From Phycisphaera sp. (GTDB lineage: Bacteria; Planctomycetota; Phycisphaerae; Phycisphaerales; Phycisphaeraceae): 62,354 bases of DNA. The stretch's first letter is position 1, and every line of letters starts with the position of its first letter. The translations under genes and the position numbers were made by a program. The notes under the pieces are model-generated. The model saw only the letters and a list, made by a program, of their open reading frames with translations. It had not been told where the DNA came from and ran no database searches. Location: NCBI GenBank assembly GCA_016125215.1, contig WGMF01000003.1:1-62354 (forward strand), given 5' to 3'. Below are positions 7,941 to 16,903 of this stretch, one piece after another.

Positions 7941-10900
7941 ATGAAGATCACGCGGAAGTTTACGAAGGCCGGCCAGGATGTGTACGAGGGCGTCGAGTGG
8001 ACGACTCGGTCGAGTCGGATTCTGAATCCGGACGGTTCGAAGGTGTTCGAGATGAACGACGCACAGGTGCCCAAGGCCTGGTCGCAGCTTGCCACCGACA
8101 TCATGGTCTCCAAGTACTTCCGCAAAGCCGGCGTCCCGCAGCGCGACGAGAAGGGCAACCTCCTGCGAGATGAGAACGGCAAAACGGTCACCGGCCCCGA
8201 ACGCAGTGCCAAGCAGGTCATCCATCGTCTGGCCGGCTGCTGGCGGTACTGGGGTGAGAAGCACAACTACTTCGACACCCAGGACGACGCCCAGGCGTTT
8301 TACGATGAACTGGCCCACATGCTCCTCACGCAGATGGCCGCGCCCAACAGCCCGCAGTGGTTCAACACCGGTTTGAACTTTGCCTACGGCATCTCGGGGC
8401 CGGCCCAAGGCCACTGGGTGGTCGATCCTGCCAACGGTGAAGCGAAGCTCGCTGACGATGCCTACACACACCCCCAGCCGCACGCGTGTTTCATCCAGAG
8501 CGTGGACGACGACCTTGTGAACCCAGGCGGGATCATGGACCTGTGGACGCGCGAGGCGCGCCTCTTCAAGTATGGCTCGGGCACGGGAACCAACTTCTCC
8601 CGGCTGCGCGGCGACAACGAACCGCTCTCCGGCGGCGGCAAGAGTTCGGGCCTGATGAGCTTCCTCAAGATCGGCGACCGGGCGGCGGGGGCCATCAAGT
8701 CCGGCGGGACGACTCGCCGCGCTGCCAAGATGGTCTGTCTCGACCTCGACCACCCCGACATTGAAAACTTTGTCGAGTGGAAGGTGCGTGAGGAACTCAA
8801 GGTCGCGGCGCTGGTCGAGGGCCTCAAGCACCTGCCCGAAGCCCAGCAGCGCACCGCCGCTGAGATGGGCCTGAAGCTTGATTACGACTTCAACGGTGAA
8901 GCCTACCTCACCGTCAGCGGCCAGAACTCGAACAACTCCGTCCGTATCCCCAACGAGTTCTTCAAGTCGCTCGACGCCGACGAATCGTGGGACCTGACCC
9001 GCCGAACCGACGGCAAGACGCACAGGAGCGTCAGCGCCCGGTCGCTGTGGGACAAGATCGCCTACGCCGCGTGGCGCTGCGCCGACCCGGGCGTGCAGTA
9101 CGACACCACGATCAACCAGTGGCACACCTGCCCGGTCTCGGGACGCATCAACGCAAGCAACCCGTGCAGCGAGTACATGTTCCTCGACAACACGGCCTGC
9201 AATCTTGCGTCGTTCAACCTGCTCAAGTTTTACGACGCCAAGACCAAGAGTTTCGATGTCGAGGCCTACGAGCACGCGATCAAGCTCTGGACCATCGTGC
9301 TGGAGATCAGCGTGCTGATGGCGGCCTTCCCGAGCAAGGAGATTGCCCGGCTGTCGTACGAATACCGCACGCTGGGCCTGGGTTACGCCAACATCGGCGC
9401 GATGCTGATGCAGGCGGGCATCCCCTACGACTCCGAGCAGGCCCGCGCCCTGTGTGGCGCGCTCACGGCCATCCTCACCGGCCGCTCTTATGCGACCAGT
9501 GCCGAGCTTGCCGCTGAGCACGGACCGTTCCGTGGGTACTTCAAGAACAAGGAGCACATGCTCCGCGTCATCCGCAACCACCGACGGGCCGCGTACGGGG
9601 TGTCGCGCACCAAGACGGCGATGGACCTCGACGCCGACCACGAGTCGGGCGGGCTGGGCGATTACGAGGGCCTTGAAATCAGGCCCGTCGGCATCCACGC
9701 CCACGACCTCGACGCCCACGCCCACGAACACCACATCACCAACAGCGAGACGTTGCTCAACCGTGCCCGCTCCGCGTGGGACGATGCGCTCAAGCTCGGC
9801 AAGCAGCACGGCTTCCGCAACGCGCAGACGACGGTCATTGCCCCCACGGGCACGATCGGGTTGCTCATGGACTGCGACACCACGGGCGTCGAGCCGGATT
9901 TCGCGCTGGTGAAGTTCAAGAAGCTCGCCGGCGGGGGGTATTTCAAGATTGCCAACCAGTCGCTGCGGCCGGCCCTCGAATCGCTGGGCTACAACGAGCA
10001 ACAGGTGCGCGACATCCTGACCTACGTCATGGGCACGCTCTCGCTCGACGTGAATTTGCCCAACGAAGACGGCTCGGTGTCCTCCCCCGGAACCTCTGAA
10101 ACGACTTTTGCCGGCTTCCTCCACGAAAAAGGCCTGACCGACAAGGACCTGGCCAGGATCACCGACTCGCTCGGTGGGGCGATGGAACTCTCGTTCGTCT
10201 TCAACGCCTACACGCTCGGCGAGGACGCGATCAAGCGCCTCAACGTCGCCGGTAAGCCGGACGTGCTCCGGGCACTGGGGCTGACGAAGAAACAGATCGA
10301 CAAGCTCAACACGCTCGTGTGCGGCACGGGCACGGTCGAGGGTGCCCCGCACCTCAAGGGCGAACACCTGGCGGTCTTCGACTGTGCCAACAAGTGCGGT
10401 CGGACCGGCAAGCGGTTCATCGCGGTGGAGGGGCACATCCGCATGATGGCGGCGGCGCAACCCTTCATCAGTGGCGCGATCTCCAAGACGATCAACCTGC
10501 CCAACGAAGCCACGATCGACGACATCAAGAGCAGCTATCGCCTCTCGTGGGAGCTGGGCCTCAAGGCCAACGCCCTGTACCGCGACGGTTGCAAACTCTC
10601 ACAGGTGCTCAACTCTTCCGCCGACGCCTCCGCGGACGACGAAGCGGACGACGAGGAGGGCATCGAAGCGGGAAAAGACGAGGTTTCTTCCGAGGTGGCC
10701 ACGGTGGCCAACCACGTTGCGAGTGCGGGGACTAGCCCCCGGAAGTTGGAAGCGGAAACCGTTGGCTCGGTTGAGCGTATTGTCGAGCGCATCATCGAAC
10801 GCCCCATGCGCCGCAGGCTGCCCGACACGCGCCGCTCGATCACGCACAAGTTCAACGTCGCCGGCCACGAGGGCTATCTGACCGTTGGCCTGTACGAAGA

Positions 10901-11627
10901 CGGTCAGCCCGGCGAGCTGTTCATCACCATGGCCAAGGAGGGCTCCACGATCGGCGGCCTGATGGACTCACTCGGCACAGCCATCTCCGTCGCGCTGCAA
11001 TACGGCGTGCCCATCGAGTCGCTGGTCAACAAGTTCACGCACCAGCGTTTCGAGCCCGCGGGCATGACGCACAACAGCGACATCCCCTTTGCCAAGAGCC
11101 TGGTGGACTACATCTTCCGCTGGATGGGCATGGAGTTCATCGCCGGCTACCGCGCCGCCAACGCCCCGCAACGCTCAAAGCCCCGCACCACCGAAACGAG
11201 CAAGACCACCGTCCAATCCGAACCGACCGTGGTCACGACCGCGGCCGCTAAGGTCGACGCCATCGTCAAACCCACGCCCGTCAAGGCTGGCAACGGCCAC
11301 GATCACAAGCACGACAATGGCGATATGGATAGCGACGGTGGGGGGGATGGCGATGACCGCGGCGGACGCCCCCTGAGCATCGTCGACGCGCCCCGCCGGT
11401 TGAAAGCCACAGGGACATCGTCCTCGACCAAAGGTGCCAAGATCACCTCGCTCGTCTCGGGCAGTTCGATCGCCGGCGACACGATGACCTCGACCGCGTC
11501 GATCAACACCGCGCTCAAAGACATGCAAGCCGACGCACCGGCGTGCGATTCGTGCGGAACCATCACCGTCCGCAGCGGCACCTGCTACAAGTGCCTCAAC
11601 TGCGGCAACTCCATGGGTTGCAGCTAA
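7941..11627 (+). CDS. nrdJ: Adenosylcobalamin-dependent (class II) ribonucleotide reductase
   Basis: 1228 residues, in the long-chain NrdJ size range. It reduces ribonucleotides to deoxyribonucleotides using adenosylcobalamin and so works without oxygen dependence. The catalytic barrel has CPVSG at about 397 and NPCSEYMF at about 407. The C-terminus ends in a Cys cluster (CDSCG, then CYKCLNCG), the usual metal/redox tail. Residues about 1070-1200 are a low-complexity linker. A CCCCCGGAAG motif sits in the linker near 10736, and two more start immediately after the stop. There is no cobalamin riboswitch that I can see upstream. No intein is apparent. Confidence 0.96.
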   Translation: MKITRKFTKAGQDVYEGVEWTTRSSRILNPDGSKVFEMNDAQVPKAWSQLATDIMVSKYFRKAGVPQRDEKGNLLRDENGKTVTGPERSAKQVIHRLAGCWRYWGEKHNYFDTQDDAQAFYDELAHMLLTQMAAPNSPQWFNTGLNFAYGISGPAQGHWVVDPANGEAKLADDAYTHPQPHACFIQSVDDDLVNPGGIMDLWTREARLFKYGSGTGTNFSRLRGDNEPLSGGGKSSGLMSFLKIGDRAAGAIKSGGTTRRAAKMVCLDLDHPDIENFVEWKVREELKVAALVEGLKHLPEAQQRTAAEMGLKLDYDFNGEAYLTVSGQNSNNSVRIPNEFFKSLDADESWDLTRRTDGKTHRSVSARSLWDKIAYAAWRCADPGVQYDTTINQWHTCPVSGRINASNPCSEYMFLDNTACNLASFNLLKFYDAKTKSFDVEAYEHAIKLWTIVLEISVLMAAFPSKEIARLSYEYRTLGLGYANIGAMLMQAGIPYDSEQARALCGALTAILTGRSYATSAELAAEHGPFRGYFKNKEHMLRVIRNHRRAAYGVSRTKTAMDLDADHESGGLGDYEGLEIRPVGIHAHDLDAHAHEHHITNSETLLNRARSAWDDALKLGKQHGFRNAQTTVIAPTGTIGLLMDCDTTGVEPDFALVKFKKLAGGGYFKIANQSLRPALESLGYNEQQVRDILTYVMGTLSLDVNLPNEDGSVSSPGTSETTFAGFLHEKGLTDKDLARITDSLGGAMELSFVFNAYTLGEDAIKRLNVAGKPDVLRALGLTKKQIDKLNTLVCGTGTVEGAPHLKGEHLAVFDCANKCGRTGKRFIAVEGHIRMMAAAQPFISGAISKTINLPNEATIDDIKSSYRLSWELGLKANALYRDGCKLSQVLNSSADASADDEADDEEGIEAGKDEVSSEVATVANHVASAGTSPRKLEAETVGSVERIVERIIERPMRRRLPDTRRSITHKFNVAGHEGYLTVGLYEDGQPGELFITMAKEGSTIGGLMDSLGTAISVALQYGVPIESLVNKFTHQRFEPAGMTHNSDIPFAKSLVDYIFRWMGMEFIAGYRAANAPQRSKPRTTETSKTTVQSEPTVVTTAAAKVDAIVKPTPVKAGNGHDHKHDNGDMDSDGGGDGDDRGGRPLSIVDAPRRLKATGTSSSTKGAKITSLVSGSSIAGDTMTSTASINTALKDMQADAPACDSCGTITVRSGTCYKCLNCGNSMGCS

Positions 11628-11661
11628 CCCCCGGAAGTCAACCCCCGCCCCCGGAAGTTAA

Positions 11662-11687
11662 CCCCGGCAACCCAAACCAAGCCGGGG
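11662..11687 (+). other. Hairpin after nrdJ
   Basis: CCCCGGC (11662-11668) pairs perfectly with GCCGGGG (11681-11687) around a 12-nt loop. There is no T run, so it may be part of the structured region that follows or a weak terminator for nrdJ. Confidence 0.45.
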
Positions 11688-11935
11688 AGGAAGCCGCCAA
11701 ATGCGGATGAATCCCCGGATGAAAGGCTACGAAAGTTTCAACATGATTGATCGTTCTTAGGAGAAACTCCCGCTCCCTCACGTCGCAAGACGTTGTAGAC
11801 CAGGGGGAAGCGGCGCATGGATGACGTGTGGGCAGTTACGGAGGACTTCGTAAAGGATTAACCGGCCACGGGCGGACACATCGCGCCACGGGTCGTCGGC
11901 CAAGGCCGGCCACAAACCGCTTCCTTCTCCCTCCT
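11681..11935 (+). ncRNA. Candidate structured non-coding RNA, unassigned
   Basis: No coding frame fits. Ends can pair: GGAGGAAGC (about 11687-11693) with GCTTCCTTC (about 11918-11926), nine pairs with one G-U. Inside are CGTC-GCAA-GACG (GNRA loop, 11781-11792), GGAG-AAA-CTCC (11760-11770), CGGCC-AA-GGCCG (11897-11908) and a repeated GCCACGGG. It is closed by a strong terminator. It does not show the conserved cores of RNase P RNA, tmRNA, SRP RNA or a cobalamin riboswitch that I could recognise. Confidence 0.45.
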
Positions 11936-11975
11936 CCCCTCTCGGGCTCCCACCACCCGAGGGGGGGTTTTATTT
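11936..11975 (+). terminator. Strong Rho-independent terminator
   Basis: CCCC-T-CTCGGG (11936-11946) pairs with CCCGAG-GGGG (11956-11965), one bulged T, followed by GGTTTTATTT. It ends the non-coding segment after nrdJ. Confidence 0.75.
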
Positions 11976-12367
11976 GAGCGTCGAGGCGTCATTGAACGGG
12001 CATATGCACCCGCGCGTCTGATATTGTCGCAGGTGCCATGAAGGGTATCGATGTGAAATGCACGTTTGAAACGAGAGATTCAGATTCTATCTGGTGAATA
12101 TTCTTCGCGGTCAGGACGTGTCCCGTCGAGGCAGGCTCTGGCCGACAGCTTGCCCGCTTGTGAAAATCCTTCCCATTCAAGCACAGGCGGGTAAAACAAC
12201 CTGTGGCACACACAATGTGGTTGGTTTTGCGATTGGTACGGGTTTGCTGATAACTCTTATCCCAGGTCCGGTTCTCCCCCCTGCTGTTCGTCCGATAATG
12301 CACGTTATGTAAAACTAACGGGTGGGGCGGGCAAAACCGGTTCGGGGACGGTCCGTTTGGATCGGCT
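11976..12367. other. Intergenic stretch, no gene seen
   Basis: Both strands have short open frames (up to about 100 codons) but none has a ribosome site, plausible composition or family resemblance. Slightly lower GC than its neighbours. The next gene starts at 12380. Confidence 0.5.
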
Positions 12368-12373
12368 TACAAT
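12368..12373 (+). promoter_or_regulatory. -10 hexamer TACAAT, leaderless pattern
   Basis: TACAAT ends 6 nt before the ATG at 12380, placing the expected transcription start at the start codon. Confidence 0.5.
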
Positions 12374-12379
12374 TCCCTT

Positions 12380-13126
12380 ATGCCTGATCGGGTTGACCAT
12401 CACTTGCGGTTGTCATCGGATGTCGATCAACGTCCGACCCCCCGTCGGCGAGTGCGTCGGCCGTTTCTCTGGGCGTTGGGAATCTCGGTGGTCTTGCACA
12501 CCCTGTTCCTGATTAGCCTGAATATCAAGCGTGACCCGCCGACCGTGACGACCGGCACGAACAACCCGCCGGCAGCCTTGGCCGACGACCCCGCCGCGAC
12601 CGAGCCGATCCAGCCCACGGATGAGCACATCCGAGAGCTTTTGGCTGACGAGTCGCGTTACGTGGCCATGCGTTCACCCGAAGCCCAGGTGGCACAGGTC
12701 GAGCGGAACCTCGACGCGCTCAACAAGATCGACGGCGCCAGCGTCAGACAGATGGCCGAGGCGATCGAGTCAGCGATGGGTGTTCAAAAAAACGGGCGTA
12801 AATACGAACCCGACCCGGCCGCCACGGGATCATTCGATCACGAGACCGCGCTCCTGTATGACATCGCACCCCATACCCTAGACGATGGCTCGCCCGGTTA
12901 CCGTTACACGCTCGTCGACAAAGACGGTCGGTCGATGACCTACGACACCTCAGCCGGTGAGATGACGAAGGCCGACCTCAACGCGGCGCGCATCTTCGAT
13001 ATGGCTCGGCAAAACCCGCAACTCAAACCGCTGCTCGACTCGGTTCGGAAAATCCTCGACGCCAAAGCCGGGGATATCACCACAGAGGACACGGAGAGCA
13101 CAGAGAAGACAGAAAGCAGGAGATAG
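12380..13126 (+). CDS. Membrane-anchored hypothetical protein
   Basis: 248 residues. A basic cytoplasmic N-terminus with RRRVRRP precedes one transmembrane helix (about 30-48, WALGISVVLHTLFLISL), then a long polar outside portion, a TonB/periplasmic-anchor-like topology without a TonB domain. Residues about 80-240 are charged and partly helical. The last 15 residues (ITTEDTESTEKTESRR) are encoded by the left arm of the interspersed repeat at 13079, so the native end of the protein was probably shorter. TACAAT 6 nt before the start suggests leaderless transcription. Function unknown. Confidence 0.7.
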   Translation: MPDRVDHHLRLSSDVDQRPTPRRRVRRPFLWALGISVVLHTLFLISLNIKRDPPTVTTGTNNPPAALADDPAATEPIQPTDEHIRELLADESRYVAMRSPEAQVAQVERNLDALNKIDGASVRQMAEAIESAMGVQKNGRKYEPDPAATGSFDHETALLYDIAPHTLDDGSPGYRYTLVDKDGRSMTYDTSAGEMTKADLNAARIFDMARQNPQLKPLLDSVRKILDAKAGDITTEDTESTEKTESRR

Positions 13127-13254
13127 GAGTTAGGAACAGTCCACACACCGAGTTCTGAGATCATCAATCATCAATCATCAATGGATTTCAGACTCTGACA
13201 TCATCCATTATTCATCATCCATTGCCCCTCTGTGTCCTCTGTGTCCTCTGTGGT
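13079..13254. repeat. Palindromic interspersed repeat between convergent genes
   Basis: Left arm from 13079 (accacagagg, cacagaga units) and right arm 13227-13254 (tctgtgtcctctgtggt) are inverted. The left arm lies inside the end of the upstream gene and the right arm stops 2 bp before the purN stop codon. Between the arms is copy 2 of the short repeat seen at 148-181 (13173-13209), preceded by tandem atcatca units. Confidence 0.8.
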
Positions 13255-13256
13255 GT

Positions 13257-13916
13257 TTACCCGCTCTGACCTGTAATCCTGACCCGTCGCCCCTCGAAAC
13301 GCACCCTTCCCTGTGCGATGAGCTGCAACGCCTGCGGATAAGCGACGCACTCCTGCTCGAAGACGCGGGCGGCAAGGGTGTCGGGGGTGTCGTCTTCGCG
13401 GACTTCGCACGGGCGTTGGACGATGATCGGGCCGGTGTCGTAGGTCTGGTCGCAATAGTGGACGGTGCAGCCGGTGATTTTGCATCCTGATGCAAGCACA
13501 GCTTCGTGGACGTGGTGGCCATACATCCCCGGTCCGCCGAACGCCGGCAGCAAGGCCGGGTGGATGTTGACGACGCGGTGTGCGAAGTCATCGGGGATGT
13601 CGAGCAGGCTCATGAAACCCGCGAGACAGACGAGGTTGGCGTCGCTGTCACGGATAATCTCCCAGATCGCTGAGGAAAAGCATTGCGTGTCCGGGTAACG
13701 CTTCCGGGGGACGACGTGCGTGGGGAGTTGGAGTTCGCCGGCTCGTTCGATGGCCCCGACTCCGGGTCGTGATGAGATGACGGTGACGATCCCGGCATCG
13801 AGTCGGCCCCGCTCGATGTGACCGGCGATGTTGACCATGCTGCGGCCCCCGCCGGTGACGAGGACCGCCAACTTCAGGGGTTGCCTGGACGATTGCTCAT
13901 TCGCGGTGTTGGGCAT
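13257..13916 (-). CDS. purN: Phosphoribosylglycinamide formyltransferase
   Basis: 219 residues from the ATG at 13916. It formylates GAR from 10-formyl-THF in purine synthesis, in the cytoplasm. It has LAVLVTGGGRSM at the N-terminus, VVNIHPALLPAFGGPGMYG with catalytic Asn and His, and VHYCDQTYDTGPIIVQ, all PurN signatures. The length fits. The start is confirmed by a TATCGT box exactly 6 nt upstream. It is head-to-head with gluQ and may share a -10 region with it. A CCCCCGGAAG motif is at 13701, read as PRK. Confidence 0.95.
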   Translation of the reverse strand: MPNTANEQSSRQPLKLAVLVTGGGRSMVNIAGHIERGRLDAGIVTVISSRPGVGAIERAGELQLPTHVVPRKRYPDTQCFSSAIWEIIRDSDANLVCLAGFMSLLDIPDDFAHRVVNIHPALLPAFGGPGMYGHHVHEAVLASGCKITGCTVHYCDQTYDTGPIIVQRPCEVREDDTPDTLAARVFEQECVAYPQALQLIAQGRVRFEGRRVRITGQSG

Positions 13917-13921
13917 GGGTG

Positions 13922-13928
13922 TACGATA
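13922..13928. promoter_or_regulatory. Overlapping divergent -10 shared by purN and gluQ
   Basis: TACGATA read on the plus strand gives TACGAT (13922-13927), 6 nt before the GTG at 13934; on the minus strand the same bases give TATCGT (13928-13923), 6 nt before the purN ATG at 13916. The two boxes overlap by five bases. Confidence 0.55.
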
Positions 13929-13933
13929 CCCGT

Positions 13934-14896
13934 GTGCTTGTCGCACCTCAAAAGACATCGAGGCATGTCACGCGCCTCGCGCCCTCACCGACGGGGGCGC
14001 TGCACCTTGGCAACGCCCGGACGTTTTTAATCAACTGGTCACTGGCGCGTCGCAATGGCTGGAAGATCGTGATGCGGATCGAAGACCTCGACACGCCTCG
14101 CGTTAAACCGGGGGCCGACCGGCAGGCAATCGAGGACCTTCGCTGGTTGGGTTTGGATTGGGACGAAGGCCCCTATACGCAGAAAGCCGACCTGTCGCCC
14201 TATCACACAGCCCTCGATCAGCTCAAGCGTGACGGGCTGGTCTACCCTTGCACCTGTACAAGAAGGGAAATCGATGAGGCCCAATCCGCGCCGCATCGGG
14301 ACGGCAACGAATCGCGCTACCCCGGCACGTGCAGGCACCGCATGGCCAGCGACCTGACCGATCAAACGATCGCTTGGCGAGTGAAAGTCCCCGATGAAGC
14401 GATCACATTCGACGACGCCTTCGCCGGTCGGTACACGCTCAACGTGCAACAGGACGTGGGCGATTTTGTTGTGGCCACCAAGGTGGGTCTGCCCGCGTAT
14501 CAACTCGCCGTCGTCGTGGACGACGTGCGTCAGGGTGTCACGCAGGTCGTGCGTGGCGACGACCTGTTGCCCTCGGCTGCGCGCCAGGTCTGGCTCTACC
14601 ACATGCTCGGCTGGCACGACCGCATCCCGACCTTGACCCACCTGCCACTGGTGGTTGGCCGGGATGGGCGCAGGCTGGCCAAACGGCACGGTGACACACG
14701 CTTGTCGAGTTACCGCGAAACCGACATCCCGCACGAGCGCATCGTTGGGCTGCTTGCATCGTGGTCGGGTATCGTGAACAAGCCCGAGCCGATGTCGGCT
14801 CACCAATTTGCCCAGCGGTTTGACCTGTCCCGACTGTCCCACCAACCCGTCGTATTCACCGAGCAGGATGAACAATGGCTTCTACGCAAACCATGA
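13934..14896 (+). CDS. gluQ: Glutamyl-queuosine tRNA(Asp) synthetase
   Basis: About 320 residues. It charges the queuosine base of tRNA(Asp) with glutamate; it is a truncated paralogue of glutamyl-tRNA synthetase without an anticodon-binding domain. RLAPSPTGALHLGNA is the class I HIGH-type motif, LAKRHGDTRL the KMSKS-type motif, and YPCTCTRRE the zinc-binding-like segment. I chose the GTG at 13934 because of the -10 box; GTG at 13919 is in frame and would add five residues. Overlaps the next gene by 22 bp. Confidence 0.9.
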   Translation: MLVAPQKTSRHVTRLAPSPTGALHLGNARTFLINWSLARRNGWKIVMRIEDLDTPRVKPGADRQAIEDLRWLGLDWDEGPYTQKADLSPYHTALDQLKRDGLVYPCTCTRREIDEAQSAPHRDGNESRYPGTCRHRMASDLTDQTIAWRVKVPDEAITFDDAFAGRYTLNVQQDVGDFVVATKVGLPAYQLAVVVDDVRQGVTQVVRGDDLLPSAARQVWLYHMLGWHDRIPTLTHLPLVVGRDGRRLAKRHGDTRLSSYRETDIPHERIVGLLASWSGIVNKPEPMSAHQFAQRFDLSRLSHQPVVFTEQDEQWLLRKP

Positions 14897-15399
14897 CCCC
14901 GCACCCCACCCCAACCCGCTCGGCCCGGCGCGTCACCCCCCTCTTTGCGCTGCTGCTTATCGGACTGATCTCGTGCCAGCCTCAATCGACCCCGCTCTCC
15001 ACTAGGCAGCACGTACGCATTGCGGACAGGACCTTCACGCTCGAACTTGCCCTCGACCCGCAGGCCCGTTTCCGCGGCCTGAGCGACCGCAAGGAGATCG
15101 CCCCCGACGGCGGGATGCTTTTTGTCTTCCCCGTGCCGCAGAAAATGGGGTTTGTCATGCGTCGCTGCCTTGTGCCGATCGACATCCTCTTCCTCGACGG
15201 CGGCGGGCGGATCGTCTCCACCCACGCGATGCAGCTTGAGCCATACGACACGCCGGAGGACAAACTGACCGTCTACAACTCCGGATATCCCGCACAGTTT
15301 GCCATTGAAATCCGAGGCGGCACACTCGGCACACTCGGCCTGCGCAACGGCGACAAGATCGATCTGCCCCTCGGTGCGCTTAAGGATCGCGCCCGCTAG
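14875..15399 (+). CDS. DUF192 domain lipoprotein
   Basis: 174 residues, starting inside the gluQ end (22 bp overlap), so translation is probably coupled. A hydrophobic stretch ends in LISCQP, a lipobox. The mature domain (HVRIADRTFTLELALD, RFRGLSDR, GMLFVFP, MRRCLVPIDILFLD, NGDKIDLP) is DUF192, a small beta-barrel domain found in exported proteins; its biochemical role is unsettled. The usual family pattern of MxNT is replaced by MRRC here. Confidence 0.85.
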   Translation: MASTQTMTPHPTPTRSARRVTPLFALLLIGLISCQPQSTPLSTRQHVRIADRTFTLELALDPQARFRGLSDRKEIAPDGGMLFVFPVPQKMGFVMRRCLVPIDILFLDGGGRIVSTHAMQLEPYDTPEDKLTVYNSGYPAQFAIEIRGGTLGTLGLRNGDKIDLPLGALKDRAR

Positions 15400-15459
15400 C
15401 CCGATTCAACTGATAAGTCGTGCATTGAATCCCCCACCGATCTTCAGGCCGATCGGACC

Positions 15460-16677
15460 ATGTCAGACCAGACCCTCCTGATCGTCACCCCCCCGCCCCA
15501 GAGCGCCGCGCTTGCGTGGGCGGACGCCGTTGCTGAGCGTCTCGATCCGCGGATCCGGGTCGCACACCGATCGGTCAACGATGTGCTTCAAGACGTGGGC
15601 CTGCTCGACCGGGCCGGCGTCGTGTGGGTGGTGCTGGACGACGAAGCCGACCGCGAGGTTCAGGGTCTGCTCGACCAGCTCGAAGAGCGCAGGACGCTGA
15701 CGGTGCTGTCACAGCCGGGCCCATCGCAGCGCTTGGGCAGTGCGGTCTATCCCGGTATCGTCGCCCTGCCCATCGCGACGCCCGCCGATCCAAGCCGACT
15801 GCTGCTCAAGACGATGTTGACCGTGGCGCCATCGGTCCGCGCGATGCAGACGGAGATCAAGCTCCTGCACCTTCACCAGTCGGGCCTGTGCGAGCAGATC
15901 GGCAAGATCGATGAGGAGCTTCGTCTGGCAGCCAAACTCCAGCGCGAGTTCCTGCCCACGCGCCTGCCGAGCGTCGAGGGGCTTGAGTTCCGCGTGCTCT
16001 TCCGCCCGGCCGGCTACGTCTCCGGCGACATCTACGACGTGGTTCGGCTCGACGAGGACCACGTGGGCTTCTTCGTGGCCGACGCGGTGGGCCACGGCGT
16101 GCCGGCGGCGCTCATGACGATGTTCATCAAGCGATCTTTGCACATCAAAGAGGTCGACCCCGATGCGCCGCGCGGCTACCGCCTCATCTCCCCCGACGCC
16201 GCGATTGCCCGGCTCAACCACGACATGGTCCACCAGCAGGCCGACATGGTCCGCACGGCCACGGCCTGTTACGGGCTAATCAACTGTAAGACCCTGGAAC
16301 TGACGTTCGCCCGGGCCGGCCACCCCTTCCCCTTCATCCTCCACGCCGACGGGTCTTGCGATACCCTGGCGCCGGAAGGCCCGATCCTGGGCGTTTTCCC
16401 CGAGGAAACCTTCGAACTGGCGCGCGTCAGGCTCAAGCCCGGCGACAGGCTGCTGCTCTATTCGGATGGTTTCGAAGTTGCGTTCCCCGGCACCGGTGAG
16501 GACGACCGCATTGCCAACAACCGCTTTGCCCAGGAGTTCCACGACCTCGCACACGGGCCGCTTGACGAGGCCATCCAGCGTCTGGCCAACAAGCTCGATG
16601 TGCAGACGGGATCGCTCAACCAGCGCGACGACCTGACCGTGGTGTGCCTGGGCATCCCGATGCCCAAGGAAGTTTGA
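15460..16677 (+). CDS. SpoIIE/RsbU-type PP2C serine phosphatase
   Basis: 405 residues. The C-terminal half is a PP2C-like SpoIIE domain: LQREFLPTRLP (coiled-coil linker), FRPAGYVSGDIYD with metal-binding Asp, FFVADAVGHGVPAALMT, FARAGHPFPFI, DRLLLYSDGFEVAF and RDDLTVVCL. Such enzymes dephosphorylate anti-sigma-factor antagonists. The N-terminal 120 residues resemble a response-regulator fold but lack the phosphoacceptor Asp and Lys that I would expect, so input is unclear. No anti-sigma or STAS gene is adjacent. Confidence 0.88.
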   Translation: MSDQTLLIVTPPPQSAALAWADAVAERLDPRIRVAHRSVNDVLQDVGLLDRAGVVWVVLDDEADREVQGLLDQLEERRTLTVLSQPGPSQRLGSAVYPGIVALPIATPADPSRLLLKTMLTVAPSVRAMQTEIKLLHLHQSGLCEQIGKIDEELRLAAKLQREFLPTRLPSVEGLEFRVLFRPAGYVSGDIYDVVRLDEDHVGFFVADAVGHGVPAALMTMFIKRSLHIKEVDPDAPRGYRLISPDAAIARLNHDMVHQQADMVRTATACYGLINCKTLELTFARAGHPFPFILHADGSCDTLAPEGPILGVFPEETFELARVRLKPGDRLLLYSDGFEVAFPGTGEDDRIANNRFAQEFHDLAHGPLDEAIQRLANKLDVQTGSLNQRDDLTVVCLGIPMPKEV

Positions 16678-16737
16678 CAGTGAACGCCTGTCAACTTGAC
16701 CGGATACGAGGACATAGAAAAAACGAGGCCGGGGAAG

Positions 16738-16829
16738 AAACCGCAGATTGCACAGATTACACAGATCGATACAGATTGATGCTCGGTAAATCTGCTTTGA
16801 ATCTGCGTCATCTGCGGAATCTGCGGTTT
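16738..16829. repeat. Palindromic interspersed repeat, compact copy
   Basis: Left arm 16738-16777 (aaaccgcagatt, then cagat units) and right arm 16800-16829 (aatctgcgtcatctgcgg) are inverted and can fold into one long hairpin of about 92 nt. Same family as 7634-7822. Confidence 0.85.
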
Positions 16830-16903
16830 CTGTATCGGCTCATGGTTTGATCAGTGGCGATCGGTTTATTCTGTAACCCAGTCGTAGGTATCCCGGGTCG
16901 ACA

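Noticed and set aside
7917-10460. 847-codon open frame on the minus strand opposite nrdJ
   Set aside because: It is a codon-bias shadow of nrdJ: Val/Arg/Asp-rich, no family resemblance, and it stops and starts where nrdJ codon positions allow. nrdJ itself is unmistakable.
11681-11935. RNase P RNA, tmRNA or SRP RNA
   Set aside because: The conserved cores and the tmRNA tag or CCA end are absent.
11989-12312. Frames on both strands in the gap before the 12380 gene
   Set aside because: No ribosome site, composition unlike neighbours, no similarity recalled.
13160-13185. Tandem atcatca units as a possible CRISPR or satellite
   Set aside because: Units are short and directly adjacent with no spacers, and there are no cas genes.
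14039-14875. 278-codon minus-strand frame opposite gluQ
   Set aside because: Antisense shadow of a clear gluQ; no recognisable protein.
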